From Spinacia oleracea (Eukaryota > Streptophyta > Magnoliopsida > Caryophyllales > Amaranthaceae), in assembly GCF_020520425.1 (NCBI RefSeq), contig NC_079491.1:7365143-7429142 (forward strand): a stretch of 64,000 nucleotides of DNA. The letters are read 5' to 3'. A program made the position numbers and the translations under genes. The notes under the pieces were generated by a model that had not been told where the DNA came from, made no database searches, and worked only from the letters and a program-made list of their open reading frames with translations. Shown here piece after piece: positions 10,909-22,949 of the stretch (positions within the stretch are counted from its first letter, which is position 1; each line of letters begins with the position of its first letter).

Positions 10909-11195
10909 GAGCAACTCCAATGGTTGTATTTAGGGGTTTGCTTGCAATTTCCAAAACTTTCAAGCAAGTAGCTAAACCATTGAAGCAATTTTGTTAAATT
11001 AGCTAGACAAAGCAAATTAGTTCTACCAAGCTAATTAGCTTGGAAAAAAACAACTTTTTTCCTAATTATTAGGAATGTAATTATGTAAACGTAAAAATAA
11101 AATAAAAATTTTTAGAAAAGAAGTTAAACAAAAATCAAGTTACTTGCTAACTATTGGAGTATCAACATAGTATTAGCTAACCATTAAAGATGCTC
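10909..11195. mobile_element. PIF/Harbinger-type MITE upstream of alpha1
   Basis: The termini GAGCAACTCCAATGG and CCATTAAAGATGCTC are inverted repeats. TAA directly flanks both ends (10906-10908 and 11196-11198), the 3-bp target duplication expected of PIF/Harbinger elements. It ends about 165 bp upstream of the alpha1 start codon, so it lies in that gene's promoter or leader. Confidence 0.8.
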
Positions 11196-11362
11196 TAAGT
11201 TTACTCTTAGCCTCCCAAGCTTGAAAAATCATCCCTAAATAACCAAAATTAGAAAACCCCAAGAGAAAACCCCAATATCCCATTCTTCTTCTTCTGAGTT
11301 CTAACCGTAACTCTCCATTTTGCAAAAGTACAAAGTATTTTGGCTGATTGCTGTCGTTTCTA

Positions 11363-12586
11363 ATGAGGGGTCAGAAAAGGAAAACACCATTGCCGGAAAA
11401 CAAGTATTTAACACCAGATCTATGGAATGAGGTCTTACTTAGGTCGCCGGTGAAAACCCTTTTACGATTCAGGTGTGTTTGTAAATCATGGTTTTCTTTA
11501 ATTGATTCTCCTGATTTCATTTCTATGCATCTCAAAATGTACAAGAACAATCAATTATTAGCAATTGAATATGCACCCAAATCATTACTAGATTTTGCAT
11601 TTATAATTCGTCGCAGTGATACTACAATTAGAAAAATTGCTCAACTTGTTAAGAATTCGGAATCCCCAATGATTTCTGGAAGTGTTATGATTGATGGGTT
11701 GATGTTGATTGGCTGTTTTACTTTGCGCGGTTCCCATTTGAATACAAGAGAATTGAGTTTGTGGAACCCCTCCATCAGAAAACTAATGTCGATTCCCTGT
11801 TGCCCTCTTCAACCTAAGTTTTATGATGTTGGTTATTATCTGGGATTTGCCCCTTCTAGTAAGGATTATAAAGTAGTTGCTTATGAGCTTGGTGATTCTG
11901 ATGCTTTCGAGTTGTCAATTGCAATTGCAATTTATTCAATTCGTGATCGTCTTTGGAGGGTTAAATCCAACTGGAATAATGTTCCCAGATGGTGTTTTGA
12001 TTTAATGAAGGCCAGGAATGGGGTTGTTTTTTCCCAAGGAGTTTTGTATTGTAAACCTTATTTTAGGTTCCTAGAATGTCTAGGAGTAGAAGAGAAAACC
12101 CATCTTCTTTCTTTCGATTTTGATTCTGAAGAATTTGGTGTTCTAAAGCTTCCAGATATTGGGGAAGATATGCGTCGGTTCCTTTTCCTCCTTGGTGGTT
12201 CATTAGCCATTTTCGGTATTTCTAATGTAAGAGCTTCTGTTTGGGTAATGGAAAAGAGTCCCGGAAAGGAGACATGGTGCCAATTCTCTTCTGGAGATTC
12301 TGATATAGAGGCCTATGAATTCTTCGATCTTTGTTCTGGGAAAAATTTACAGTTTCTGTATGTTGAAAATACCGGTACATTGTTGGTACATAACCTTAGC
12401 AAACTGATGTTTTATGACATTACAAGTCATCAAGTACGACATAAGAAACATTTTCATTGTTCATATCCCGATACTTATCGGGAGAGCTTGGTGTTGCACA
12501 AAGGATACGGAGGTGCAATTTTCAACCTCACTCACATAAAAGGCACACTATATCATAGAATGGCTGATTCTGGAGATGACAGGTAA
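11363..12586 (+). CDS. F-box protein with FBA-type domain (alpha1), intact
   Basis: Single open frame of 407 residues from the first ATG (11363). It has a basic N-terminus, an F-box at about residues 15-58 (LTPDLWNEVLLRSPVKTLLR, FRCVCKSWFSLIDSPDF), then FBA hallmarks: LWNPSIRKL at about 133, YYLGFAPSSKDYKVV at about 158, IAIYSIRDRLWRV at about 188, THLLSFDFDSEEF at about 246 and FLFLLGGSLAIFGIS at about 273, ending near an ESLVLHK motif. Known relatives (CPR1/CPR30-like, At3g06240-like) are substrate receptors of SCF E3 ubiquitin ligases that dock on SKP1. The target here is unknown. The stop TAA lies inside an AG|GTAACT splice-donor-like site (12582/12583) conserved in alpha2 and alpha3. If used, the stop would be spliced out and the C-terminus would change. 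Confidence 0.93.
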   Translation: MRGQKRKTPLPENKYLTPDLWNEVLLRSPVKTLLRFRCVCKSWFSLIDSPDFISMHLKMYKNNQLLAIEYAPKSLLDFAFIIRRSDTTIRKIAQLVKNSESPMISGSVMIDGLMLIGCFTLRGSHLNTRELSLWNPSIRKLMSIPCCPLQPKFYDVGYYLGFAPSSKDYKVVAYELGDSDAFELSIAIAIYSIRDRLWRVKSNWNNVPRWCFDLMKARNGVVFSQGVLYCKPYFRFLECLGVEEKTHLLSFDFDSEEFGVLKLPDIGEDMRRFLFLLGGSLAIFGISNVRASVWVMEKSPGKETWCQFSSGDSDIEAYEFFDLCSGKNLQFLYVENTGTLLVHNLSKLMFYDITSHQVRHKKHFHCSYPDTYRESLVLHKGYGGAIFNLTHIKGTLYHRMADSGDDR

Positions 12587-14500
12587 CTGTGATGCTTATT
12601 AAACTATGTGCTGTTTTCTACTTGTTTTGATAAGTTCTGGCATTGTATGGATAGTGTTTGTCTTACTAACTATCCCACAATGTGTTGGTGGTTGTTACAA
12701 AAGTTTCTCATGTACTTAGTATTTATTATTAATGTTTATGTGTTTGTGATGTTAAGAATGAGATACTTGTAAATTGTAATGTTTGTTGTCTTATATTGAG
12801 TAACAAAAGAAAAAGATAGAGTGTGAGCCTTAATTCCAGTTTGCCCATCTTTCTTTCTCCGGCTCAATTTTGGAAACCAAAACTACTTCAAAAATAAATA
12901 GAATGGTAGGAAAAATGATGCCAAATAATCTGATGTGAGTCTGCCATGATGAACTGCACAAAAATTCTGCAGTATGAAAATGGGCAGAGTAAGATGTCTT
13001 CTTCTTTAGTCCAGTAAGCCTGTGAATTAGCTTTGAGAGTTTATCTTGTGTAGTTGTGTTAGTATTGATGGTGGACTGGTTGTCGGTGTTGATAATTTTT
13101 ATTACTGGATCTGAGTTCTGATTTTGTATAGAAATAGGTAGTACTGATAAATAGAAACATGCACATGACTACATGAGTGATTGCCTCTACTGTTTGGTTG
13201 GGTTCTTGATATTAATGAGAACTAAGCAAAGATGATTGTAGACGTTTAAAATGGAAACTGATTTTGGCACACCGTTATGTGAGTATAACACAAAAAAACT
13301 ATGCTCTCACCTATGTATGCCAAAATCACTTCTCGTTTGAAATACACATCGAAACACATAACTTGATTGTCAAGAAGACGTGTAGAATACCGTTTGTCAT
13401 GTAGTGTTACTAGTCTAACAGGTTAGGTTTGTGAGTGAAAAAGCAGTACGCAATCCTTGATTAAGTTTCTTTTCAAATTTTGTTGTTCTTATTCCACATT
13501 CTTATGCAGCTTTTCTGGTGTAAATGGGTTAGGAAATGGAGAAGCACTGAGTTAAGGTAGTGAATTTTAGTAAACTTCATTGATTAGCACGGAGTATAGG
13601 AATAGAAGCTGGTGGAAAAGGGCAGATGAATTGACACAGACGTGGACTACAATGTTTCTGATTCCTCTGGATATCCTTAGATCATCTCAGCAATCCTAAG
13701 ACTTTGCAAACATGCATCTAGTTTTTGTATTTGGACTCACCCATTTTTAGCAAATGGAGAATCATTGGCTTTACCCAAGGAGAATGCTAGTTTGCTACCA
13801 CATTTTCATGTATTTTCTTCATTTGCTTCATTTTCCCACCACTTTGGTATTATAATACATTTCCAGGTGTATGGCCAAGTTGACAGAGATTCCTGATTTT
13901 CGATTTCTTCCCTAGCTAGATGTGAAAAGTTTCAAATCACACACTTAATGCCTGCAGATGATTTGTTAATGTTTTTGTACAGCTGATGTTACTTCGATGA
14001 GTCTCTTATATGTGGCTTTTTTTAAGTTCGCAAAGTCTTCATTCTTCATTATGTGAATAGAAGAATCGGTTTATAGCTGTGTTATTAGCTTGAGATTGTA
14101 GGAACATGCTAACACTAAGAAAGAAAGAAAGCCCACTCGTGTAAGTTTAGCTGTGAGAATATCAGTGACATTATTATCAAAATATAGCAAACTGAATGAT
14201 TTTTTAAAAAAAAATATCATTATTATATTTAATAGGCAATTGTCAATCGATTTCTTATTTAGTTTTTACAAAGTTAGCTTAATATTGATTTTGTCATTGA
14301 TTACATATTGAAATTTAACATGTTTTTGGCGTTTTGCTAATAAGCAGTATATTGATTTGCCACATGTTCACACATTCAATATTTATTGGGATATTACTTG
14401 ATGTATTTAATTGTCATAATTTGATTTATTTTATACCCCATTCTCGGAAATTCTTTAATATAGGATAGATATAAGTCCAGAATTCTTGACCAGACCCAAT
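12587..14500. other. 3' flank of alpha1, homologous to the flanks of alpha2 and alpha3
   Basis: No gene is seen. About 12,590-13,400 shares ordered blocks with 19,140-19,860 and 28,030-28,800 (for example GAGTGTGAGCCTTAATTCCA and ATTGATGGTGGACTGGT). The alpha duplication therefore carried its downstream DNA. Homology fades after about 13,400. Confidence 0.65.
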
Positions 14501-14935
14501 TAGAGCTGGCATGGGCTGGGCGAACACGCGGTTTGCTCGTGTCCGATGCAAAATTGGTCTGTTCCGGGACAAGCCCATTACAAATCCGGCATGGCACGAG
14601 AGGCATGGTTATGGGCCAAGGGTTGTGCGTGAACCTCATTTTAGAAATTTGGCACGAGCACGACAGACCAGCCCGTATGTCGACACACTTATTTTTTAAG
14701 CTAAATAAGTAAGTGAGCTTGTAACACGGCATGATTTGGCTCGACACAACACGTGGACGGGCTGTGCATGGACCTTATTTTATGAAAGAGAGACCCGAGC
14801 CCACCATGGCATGACTTTCTCTTAGTCCATTCTATGTACAGCCCGTTAGGGCCCGACACAACTTGACACATGCCCAACTGTAAACCCATTTATTTTGTGT
14901 TGGGTTAGTGTGTCGTGTTAAAAGCTGGCCTATTT
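14500..14935. mobile_element. GC-rich hAT-like dispersed repeat, degenerate
   Basis: Rich in GGGC, CACGAG and CGACAC words arranged in both orientations, like the better-defined element at 55213-55563. The ends are not clear, so the boundaries are approximate. Confidence 0.4.
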
Positions 14936-15028
14936 AAGACATAAGAGTTAAGGAGTCACAATTGGAATTGCGATTTATCTCGAAAACCCTCCTCGTTCTC
15001 TCTGAAACCTTTCAGCAATCCAGTCCAA

Positions 15029-16290
15029 ATGTCCAATTCAGTCAACATGAGTAGCCGGGAAAGTATAAAACGGTGCACCACATCGCCGGAAAACAACTAT
15101 TTACCACCGGAGTTATTGCGCAAAGTCTTCGCAAGGCTGCCAGTGAAACCCTACTACGATTCAGGTGCGCCTGTAAAAATTGGTGCTCTGAAATCGATTC
15201 CCCTGATTTCGTTCTTATGCATTCTAGACTCTTCGAGAACACTCGTGACCAAACTCAAATTATACTAGCCGAGGAATATGTAACACAATCTAGAATACGG
15301 GGGCGCAAAATCACAATATGTGTCAGGAAAACTGCCCTAATTATGAAAACCTCAAAACCATGCACGGTCGTTGGTAATTGTAATGGGTTGGTGTTGTTGG
15401 TAGACTATGAATCAGAGGGGAAATTGAGATTGTGGAACCCTTCTATTAGAAAATCCTTGATACTTCCCCCTTCCCCACTTACTTACTTTTATGCACCGTA
15501 CTAGCTATCATCTGGGATATTCCCCTTTCTGTAATGATTATAAGGTGGTTGTCTTTGGGGTTGATATTGGTGGATTCTGGTTCGAATTAGCATCGTCATT
15601 CGCAGTTTATTCGGTTAATGATAACCTATGGAATATCAAACCAATTCCGACCAAGTTTCCGTTTCCCCATTCGTATGTGTATTCGCTTTTGTATATATCT
15701 TCTTGTTTTTGTCAAGGGGTATCACATTGGATGGTGTGTGATACAAATCTACGTACGTCCTAGAAGGGTCAATGGGGGGAGGAACCCATGTTCTTTCCTT
15801 CAACTTCGATACCGAGGATTTTCTCAATGTGGAATTGCCGGATGCTACTGGGAATCTAGTTTTCAAGTGCCTTTTCATCCTTGGTGAATCTGTGGCAGCT
15901 TTTGGCATATCTTGTTCAAATTGTTGCATATGGGTTATGAATAAGGATGGTACTGGTGGAGAGAAGCTATGGAGTCTGAGGTTTACTGGAGATTCTTGTT
16001 ATGATGCTTACTCGTTCTTTAGAAGTTACAGTTTTGATAAGAGTTTCTATGATGAACATAGTGGTAAACTATTTACAATGACGACACTTGCGTTTGGGGA
16101 TGTGCAAATGGTGTCTTACGACGTTAAAAGCCATAAAGTACATCGATGGGGGAAATCTATTCGGCCTTATTTGGATTTTGGATTACGTGGATACTTATGT
16201 AGAGAGCTTGGTGTTGTTTAGAGGAGTCGAGGGCCAAACGTTGACAATTTGACATCATTCCCATGAAATGGTAGATTCTAGAAGATCAAA
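15029..16290 (+). pseudogene. F-box/FBA pseudogene (gamma), four frameshifts
   Basis: The ATG at 15029 opens an F-box (YLPPELLRKVFARLPVK), but one A is missing from the following A-run at about 15146-15150, so FRCACKNWCSEIDSPDF continues in another frame. Two further shifts occur near 15490-15500 (between the LWNPSIRKSLILPPSP part and YHLGYSPFCNDYKVVVF) and near 15760. A fourth near 16177 moves the terminal VDTYVESLVL motif into a different frame. All FBA blocks are recognisable in order, including THVLSFNFDTEDF and CIWVMNKDG. At least four independent indels argue for a dead gene rather than a splicing effect. It is more diverged from the alpha and beta genes than those are within each group. 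Confidence 0.88.
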
Positions 16291-17640
16291 GGTAAATACA
16301 ATGTTGGCTTACAAGTTGTTTGTATGCTTTCATGATGTATGGGTTACTTATAATGCATTGTTCTTTGATAATTTGAAATCCAACATTGTTCTTGTTATGC
16401 AGATGCAACCTTCTAGTATTGGTACTTGGTAGGTCCTGTTATTTTCCAGATTTGTTAAGTCAGTAGCAGTTGTACTAATTTAATGGTTGACAGTCTTGAC
16501 TCTTGAGACTGCAATACTGGATTGGTTTTTTCAGAGTTTTACAAATAGACAAACAGATGCTGTTGATAGATAGTACGAATGCTTGAATCTGATAGTTGTT
16601 TCTTTTTCGCCATTTTCTGGTGTGTTCCCTCTTCCAAATCTAGCTAGCCAAAGTCTGATTTCTGAAACTGAGAAACCTCAGCCGGAAAACACCATCAGGA
16701 GCAGCTACTGAGTTTATCAGGTGGTAATCAGGCGTTGACTTGACTAGTTATGGCCTGACATGACTTAAAGGAAAGAGTGTAAGCTTTGGCATATGTTTGT
16801 ACTCCGTACATGATAATGCATGGTGAATCAAGTTCTTATCTTATGTTCTCCTTTCTCTTTTAGATGCATGACATGACATGCCAACCAGTCATACTCATGG
16901 GATTCCACATGTAGGCATTTAAGCAACCACATACATTTGTTTCTAAATTTACATCAAATACGTCTTCTTCATGATTAACTTTAAATTTTAATGTAGGTCA
17001 ACTTGTTTAGTTATTATATTACTCATTTCTTCTAGACCCCTAAGAATAGTTCATCTTAATTACATATAGCATTATGACGCCATCAGGCCCGTCACAAAGC
17101 TTTTCTGCCTTGACTTTTTCCTAAAACCCTTTGCAATACATAGCAGCCTCCTAATCCACTCCATCAACGAGAGGATTGATTTCCTTTTCATTCCTCACAT
17201 ATTATTAAAACTCTCATAGTAGTCGTTGAAAATATACCAAACTCATGCATTCCTTGATCTCTAGAATGTTGGAATTCCTTCCAAATAGTTGAATACCTCC
17301 ACATTAAGTTCACTTATTGTCTCCAGTAAGTTTTGCAATGATGCTAGCTAGCACGACAAAATAAAAATTTCTTCAACCGGTCTTAAAGGTTGTTTCTCGC
17401 AAATACTTTTTTTGAAGGTCTAGAATTACCAAAAAATTTATAATAGGTTGTTTCTCGCAAAGTCAAACATATAAAAGGTCTTTTGGCAAATTTTTCAAGA
17501 AAGAAAATCACAGGAGACCTGCAGGATACCGTCAAGGTCGAAAAGGCACGTTTTCTTAACTGGATCAATCGCTTTGTCAGAACTCTAACGTTGCTTGCTT
17601 CACTTCATCTCGCCTATAATTCAATAGTATGGCACATTCC
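16291..17640. other. Intergenic; contains a dispersed GTTGTTTCTCGCAAA repeat
   Basis: No gene. At 17,385-17,500 the phrase AGGTTGTTTCTCGCAAA occurs twice, followed by ATATAAAAGGTCTTTT. A related arrangement occurs at 55,010-55,125, so this is a dispersed repeat of unknown class. Confidence 0.5.
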
Positions 17641-17951
17641 TGCCGTACGAAAATTATAACGCGACTCAACTGTGAAATTGTGAAAGCCCATGGGACAAGC
17701 ATTGACAACACCAAGCCATGGGCTGGCACAAAGCCTGATTTCATGACCATTAATATTATCCGATATGACCCGAGTTATTTAATCTCGACCCGACAACCCA
17801 TGACTGACTGCGAACCCAATTTGAGGGTCAAAATTAGAAAATCCAAGGAGAAAACCTTATTCTCTCATTCTTCCTCTTCTAAACTTCTAACCGTCACTCT
17901 CCATTTTGCAAACTTGTAAAGCATTTTGGCTGGTTGTTATCCTTTGAAAAA

Positions 17952-19139
17952 ATGAGGGTTCGGAAACTGCGAACACCATTGCCGGAAAACAAGTATTTAA
18001 CACCAGATCTATGGAGTGAGGTCTTGCTTAGGTCGCCGCCGAAAACTCTCTTACGATTCAGGTGTGTCTGTAAATCATGGTGTTCTTTAATTGATTCTCC
18101 TGATTTCATTTCTATGCATCTCAAAACTTATAAGAACAATCAATTATTATCAACCGAACGTATACCCAAAACACTATTCGATAATGTATTCGTAATTCGT
18201 CGAAGTGACACTACAACTAGAAAAATTGCTCAACTTGTTAAGGATTCGGATTCTGAATCCTTTATGATTTCTGAAAGTGTTGATGGGTTAATGTTGATGC
18301 GCTGTTATGGTTCGAATTGTTCGAATTCAAATGAGTTCAGTTTGTGGAACCCTTCTATTAGAAAATTAATTCCGATTCCCCGTTGCCCTCTTAAAATTAA
18401 TCAGTTTCATATTGTTACATATCATTTGGGATTTGCACCTATCAGTAAGGATTATAAGGTGGTTGTATTTGAGCTTGGTGATTTGAATGCTTCCAAATTG
18501 TCTATTGCAATTTATTCGGTTCGTCATCGTCTTTGGCGGATTAAACCCAACTGGAGCAATTTCCCCAAGTGGTGTTTAGAATTAATGCAGGCTAGGGATG
18601 GGGCTGTTTTATTCCAAGGGGCTTTTTATTGGAGACCTTGTTATCATGAGTACTCGAAATATCTAGGAGAAGAATCAAATACCCATCTTCTTTCCTTTGA
18701 TGTTGAATCCGAAGAATTTAGTTTTCTAAAGCTGCCGTATATTGGGGAAGAAATGCGTAAGTTCATCTTTCTCCTTGGTGGGTCATTAGCTCTTTTTTGT
18801 ATTTCTAAATCAGAAGCTTGTATATGGGTAATGGAAAAGAATTGTGGAAAGGATCCGTGGCGACAATTCTCTTCTGGAGATTCTGATACAGTTACCTACG
18901 AATTCTTCGATAGTTGTTCTATGCATAATTTGCATTTTTCGCACATAGAAAATACCGATGTGTTGTTGATACATTACTTTAACAAACTGATGTTTTATAA
19001 CATTATAAGTCATCAAGTACAACATAGAAAACATTTCCGTTGTTCACATATGGATATTTATGTGGAAAGCTTGGTGTTGCACAAAGTATATGAAGGTGAA
19101 AGTGAAACTTCAAGCTCACTCGTATTAAAGGGACAGTAG
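17952..19139 (+). CDS. F-box protein with FBA-type domain (alpha2), intact
   Basis: Single open frame of 395 residues. The ATG at 17952 aligns with the starts of alpha1 and alpha3; an earlier non-ATG extension is ignored. F-box at about residues 15-58 (LTPDLWSEVLLRSPPKTLLR, then FRCVCKSWCSLIDSPDF). FBA blocks in order: LWNPSIRKLIPIPRCP, YHLGFAPISKDYKVVVFEL, AIYSVRHRLWRIKPNW, THLLSFDVESEEFSFLKLP, FIFLLGGSLALF and CIWVMEKNCGKDPWRQF, ending ESLVLHK plus a 15-residue tail. It is the closest relative of alpha3 and is expected to be an SCF substrate adaptor; the substrate is unknown. A CAG|GTAATAG donor-like site follows at 19169/19170 in the 3' UTR. Confidence 0.93.
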   Translation: MRVRKLRTPLPENKYLTPDLWSEVLLRSPPKTLLRFRCVCKSWCSLIDSPDFISMHLKTYKNNQLLSTERIPKTLFDNVFVIRRSDTTTRKIAQLVKDSDSESFMISESVDGLMLMRCYGSNCSNSNEFSLWNPSIRKLIPIPRCPLKINQFHIVTYHLGFAPISKDYKVVVFELGDLNASKLSIAIYSVRHRLWRIKPNWSNFPKWCLELMQARDGAVLFQGAFYWRPCYHEYSKYLGEESNTHLLSFDVESEEFSFLKLPYIGEEMRKFIFLLGGSLALFCISKSEACIWVMEKNCGKDPWRQFSSGDSDTVTYEFFDSCSMHNLHFSHIENTDVLLIHYFNKLMFYNIISHQVQHRKHFRCSHMDIYVESLVLHKVYEGESETSSSLVLKGQ

Positions 19140-22100
19140 CACAGAATGGCTGATTCTGAGAGGTGACAGGTAATAGTAACGTTTCTATTTTAATAGTTTT
19201 GTCATTGTCAATTTCCAAAAAAAAAAAAAAAATTTGCATAGTTTTGGTGTTACTAAATGGTTAGCTTATTCATGGCAAACATGTTACTGGTTATTACCAA
19301 AGTTTCTCAAGTACTCTGTATCTATTATTTGATGTATTTTGCCAGTTTAAGAATAAGATGCTTGCAAATTGTAATGTTTGTTCAGTTGTTGTCTTATTGT
19401 GATTATCAAAAGGAAAAGAATGGAGTGTGAGCCTTAATTCCATTTTCCTATCTTTCTTTCCCTGCTCAACCTAAAAACCAAACACTACTTTGAAAAATAA
19501 ATAAAATCTTAGGAAAAATATTATGATGGTGAATAATATGATATTGTGTCTGCCATGATGATCTGCACAAAATTCCTGCAGTATTGAAACTGAAAATGGG
19601 GCAGAGCAAGATGTTTTCTTTTTTTGGGTCCAATAAATCTGTGAATTAGCGTTGAGAGTTTCACTTGTGTAGTTGTGTTAGTATTGATGGTGGACTGGTG
19701 GTTGGTGTTCACAATTCTTATGCCTGGATCTGAGTTCTGATTTCGATAAATAGAAACATGCACATGAGTGATTGCCACTAGTGTCTAGGTTGATTCTTGA
19801 TTTTAGTGAGAACTCGGCAAAAATTATTATAGATGTTTAAAATACACATCGAATCATATAGCATTATTGTCATGGGTAGTGTAGAATTCCACAGCAGCAG
19901 AGGAGATTTGAATATTTATTTATCAAGCAGCACATGAAATCAAGGTGCATGTTGTGAATCATGTGAATGTCTGAGTTACGCTCTACTAGATACTCCCTCC
20001 ATCCATAAAAGATTGTTCCATACCCAAAATTTACTTTATTAAGGAATTGGGTGTAAAATGTGTATATGAGTTGGTAAAGTGGGGCCAATGCTCACCGGGG
20101 TGAACCCCAACAATCTGGATAGGTGAAAGATAGAGAGAGAGGAAGTGGAAAAGTTTATCATTTAAGGTATGGGGCAAACTTAAAGGAACGCCCAAAAAGG
20201 AATAAGGGCAAATCTTTTAGGTACGGAGGGAGTAGTCAGACTAGTAACCATCATTAAAGCCTGTCAAAACTATTAAGATTTAACCACAATGATCGGGCTG
20301 CGGAAATGTAACTCTCCAAGGCACATGATCGTAGGTTGGCCAAAGGTTACCCTAGTTATAGCATATTTTTGCCTGCTTCACATGTCCTTAGCAGAGGGGA
20401 AACAATGAGTATTGCAAGACGATTTGAAGTGTGAACTACCTTTTTCCTGGGATATAGCACTGCGCATAGCATAAAGAGAGCTAGACCACTCTGTTCCTTC
20501 AAATTTTGAAATATTCTCTATCCCTTTGTGCTGATTACTGATATATAAGCAGTATCATTAGAAATGGCCACATATCTAGCTCACGGGAATTAGCTTCAAC
20601 ACATATCATTCACAGATTCACTGATATGTTAGGGTATTCCAGATTTCCAGCAACATAAGCTGCGACAAGTCACCAATTATATATGTTTTTCAAGAATTTG
20701 AGTTTGTATAAACTCAGGCGGTGTTTAGTTATTAAGAGTAGAGTAATATTTTGAATACCCAAAGACTATCCTGGAAAAATGACTGGCACGCCCTGCTATC
20801 TGAACCACTTCCACATGAGTTCCTCAACTATAATGAAATCAAAATAGAGATTGCAATCATTCTTTCCATTTGGTATCTCCCCATCTTTTTCTCTGCCTCA
20901 TTTACCTATGTTTTATTTGAGGTATGAGTAGAAAACAGAGGAAGCAGGGGATAGCAATAGCATGCTATTGTGACTCTTGACTAGAAAGTCAACTTTCTTT
21001 ACCTGTTGTCTCTTCTCTCTTATTTTTCTAAGGAAGAAGTGAAGCCATAACTTGAATGAAATGTTTTGGCCTTACTGATGAAACCTGCCGGTTAGGGTGT
21101 AATCTCTGAAACTGTTAAATTTCAGAATGATTAGCCATTTACGTATGTTGCGAGATTTACTTATGCTGTTTGTTGAATACAGAGCATAGTTTTGGAAACT
21201 AACAGGAAAGGACTTAAGGTTAATAAGATCAAAATGTTTTTGAGTTTGAGAGAAATACGAATGCAGTTTGAAGATGAATTGAACTACTCATTTTACACTT
21301 TATCTAAATAGAACTTCACACATCCCTTACCCTTTAGTTTTGGTAGTATATGTTAAAGATGAACAGCTTCACATAATTCATAGTTTTGGGTAAGGCTTAA
21401 GAGGGATTTGTTAAAGAAAGAACGATTTTTTTGAAATATGTGATGAATTTTATAAGACCTTCCGTGCAGAGAATTGTGGTTATTTTGACAGTTTTTTGTT
21501 GTATTGTAGTGTATGTTTCAACTTCTCACTTTTACCATTACTGATGTTCATTTATATGCATGTTACCCTTTTAATGTTTGCCGGTTTTACACCATGACAT
21601 TGGACTAACATTTCATTCAATTTCTCCCATCTCTATGCATATTTCCACTTGATACATTATGTGAGCCACCCCATTCCTCTCAACCTCATTTTGTATTTCA
21701 AGTTCACAAGAAAGAACTGAAGTTCCAGTGTTTATATAACCATGGCCTAACCTAATAAGTAAGAGAACAGTTGCATCCATTGCGTTGTTATCTGATCCGA
21801 ATATTTATACGACTCCAATTAAATTGAATTTATCATTCCAAAATTTTTAGAACTCTAATTTATATCAGGAAAGAGAGAAAGAGAGGGAGAGAACTAAATA
21901 GTGTTCAGCATATGAATTAGACTATTAGTTATCAACTTGTTGCACCATTAGTTGTGAATTAGACCTTTTTAATACAATGTCTTTTCTTGTTCCAGGTTAG
22001 CAGCCTTCAAATAGGTGCATCCAGAACTCGAATTGTTCCTTTCGGCATCTTTTTCACATCTAGCAAATAAGACAACTGAGTGTGAGATGAAGCATCACTG

Positions 22101-22949
22101 CAGCCGAACTTATGGCCAGTAGTCTGATCCGGGCCAATTACTAAGGTCAAAGTGAATTTCATTTGGAGAAGTGATTCTGTTTATATTCTGTCAAAGTAGA
22201 ACCTTGATGATATGTTTTTTTTTCATAAAAACTTTGAGATCTTCTAGATGATTTTAAGTTTTCTTGTTCAATCTTTGAAGGCAGAAAGGGTACTATGTTC
22301 TAGCAGGGATTCATATTTTCAGCTTTTGTTGTTTGTTGCCGAATTATTTGTCTTTTGGTAATGGCATTGTACATCTATGACGTCTTGAGTTGAGGTTGAA
22401 GGTAGTTTTTGTGATTTGGGTAAATGTTTTTGGTCTGATTTTTGAGCATTAAATGTCCTGTTTCTAATCATCTGATTAACTCATACTGTTAAATCATCTA
22501 GATACTGTTAAATTTTGAAGGCTCAATCATCTGATATTGATAAATTTCCAGAGGCTCTTTTGCTTCATTGCCTTCAATTGTTATGATTGGGCCGTTGGAT
22601 ACTTTTTACCATATTGCGATACGAGGATAGTATTAAGGTAGTATTGCGATATTAATTAGGAAGTTAACTAATACAGTACTACTATTGTACGGAGTCTAGT
22701 TTTAGTCTGTCTAATATTAGGAAATATGTGATTAAATTGTTGATGCGACAGATTTATGGGAAGTATTCCTAAGCTAGGACTCTAGTCTAGTTGTGTATGA
22801 GATGTATATGTATAATAAAAGGTTAGCCTATACCAAGTAGTATGCAATTATTCAGATTTATGTTTAACTTTGTATTACTCTAATGAATCTTAGAATTAGG
22901 GTTTGATTTGAAGATCATAGTTACCTTGGGCAGTGCGCTTTACAGTGTT
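19140..22949. other. alpha2 to beta1 spacer (duplicated in blocks B and partly C)
   Basis: No gene. It contains one MITE (19993-20232) and a pyrimidine-rich acceptor-like site CTTTTCTTGTTCCAG ending at 21995. Together with the donor at 19170 this could bound a long 3'-UTR intron of alpha2. The upstream region of beta1 (22,870-22,950) is nearly the same as that of beta3 (48,405-48,500). Confidence 0.55.
19993..20232. mobile_element. Stowaway-like MITE inserted only in block A
   Basis: CTCCCTCCATCC...GGTACGGAGGGAG is flanked by TA on both sides. The corresponding place in block B (about 28,919-28,931, GCTCTACTAAAGTAGTC) lacks it. It therefore inserted after the A/B duplication or was lost from B. 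Confidence 0.8.

Noticed and set aside
17629-17919. Open frame of 96 codons just before alpha2
   Set aside because: It is the conserved upstream region shared with block B, where the frame is broken by an insertion; no domain.
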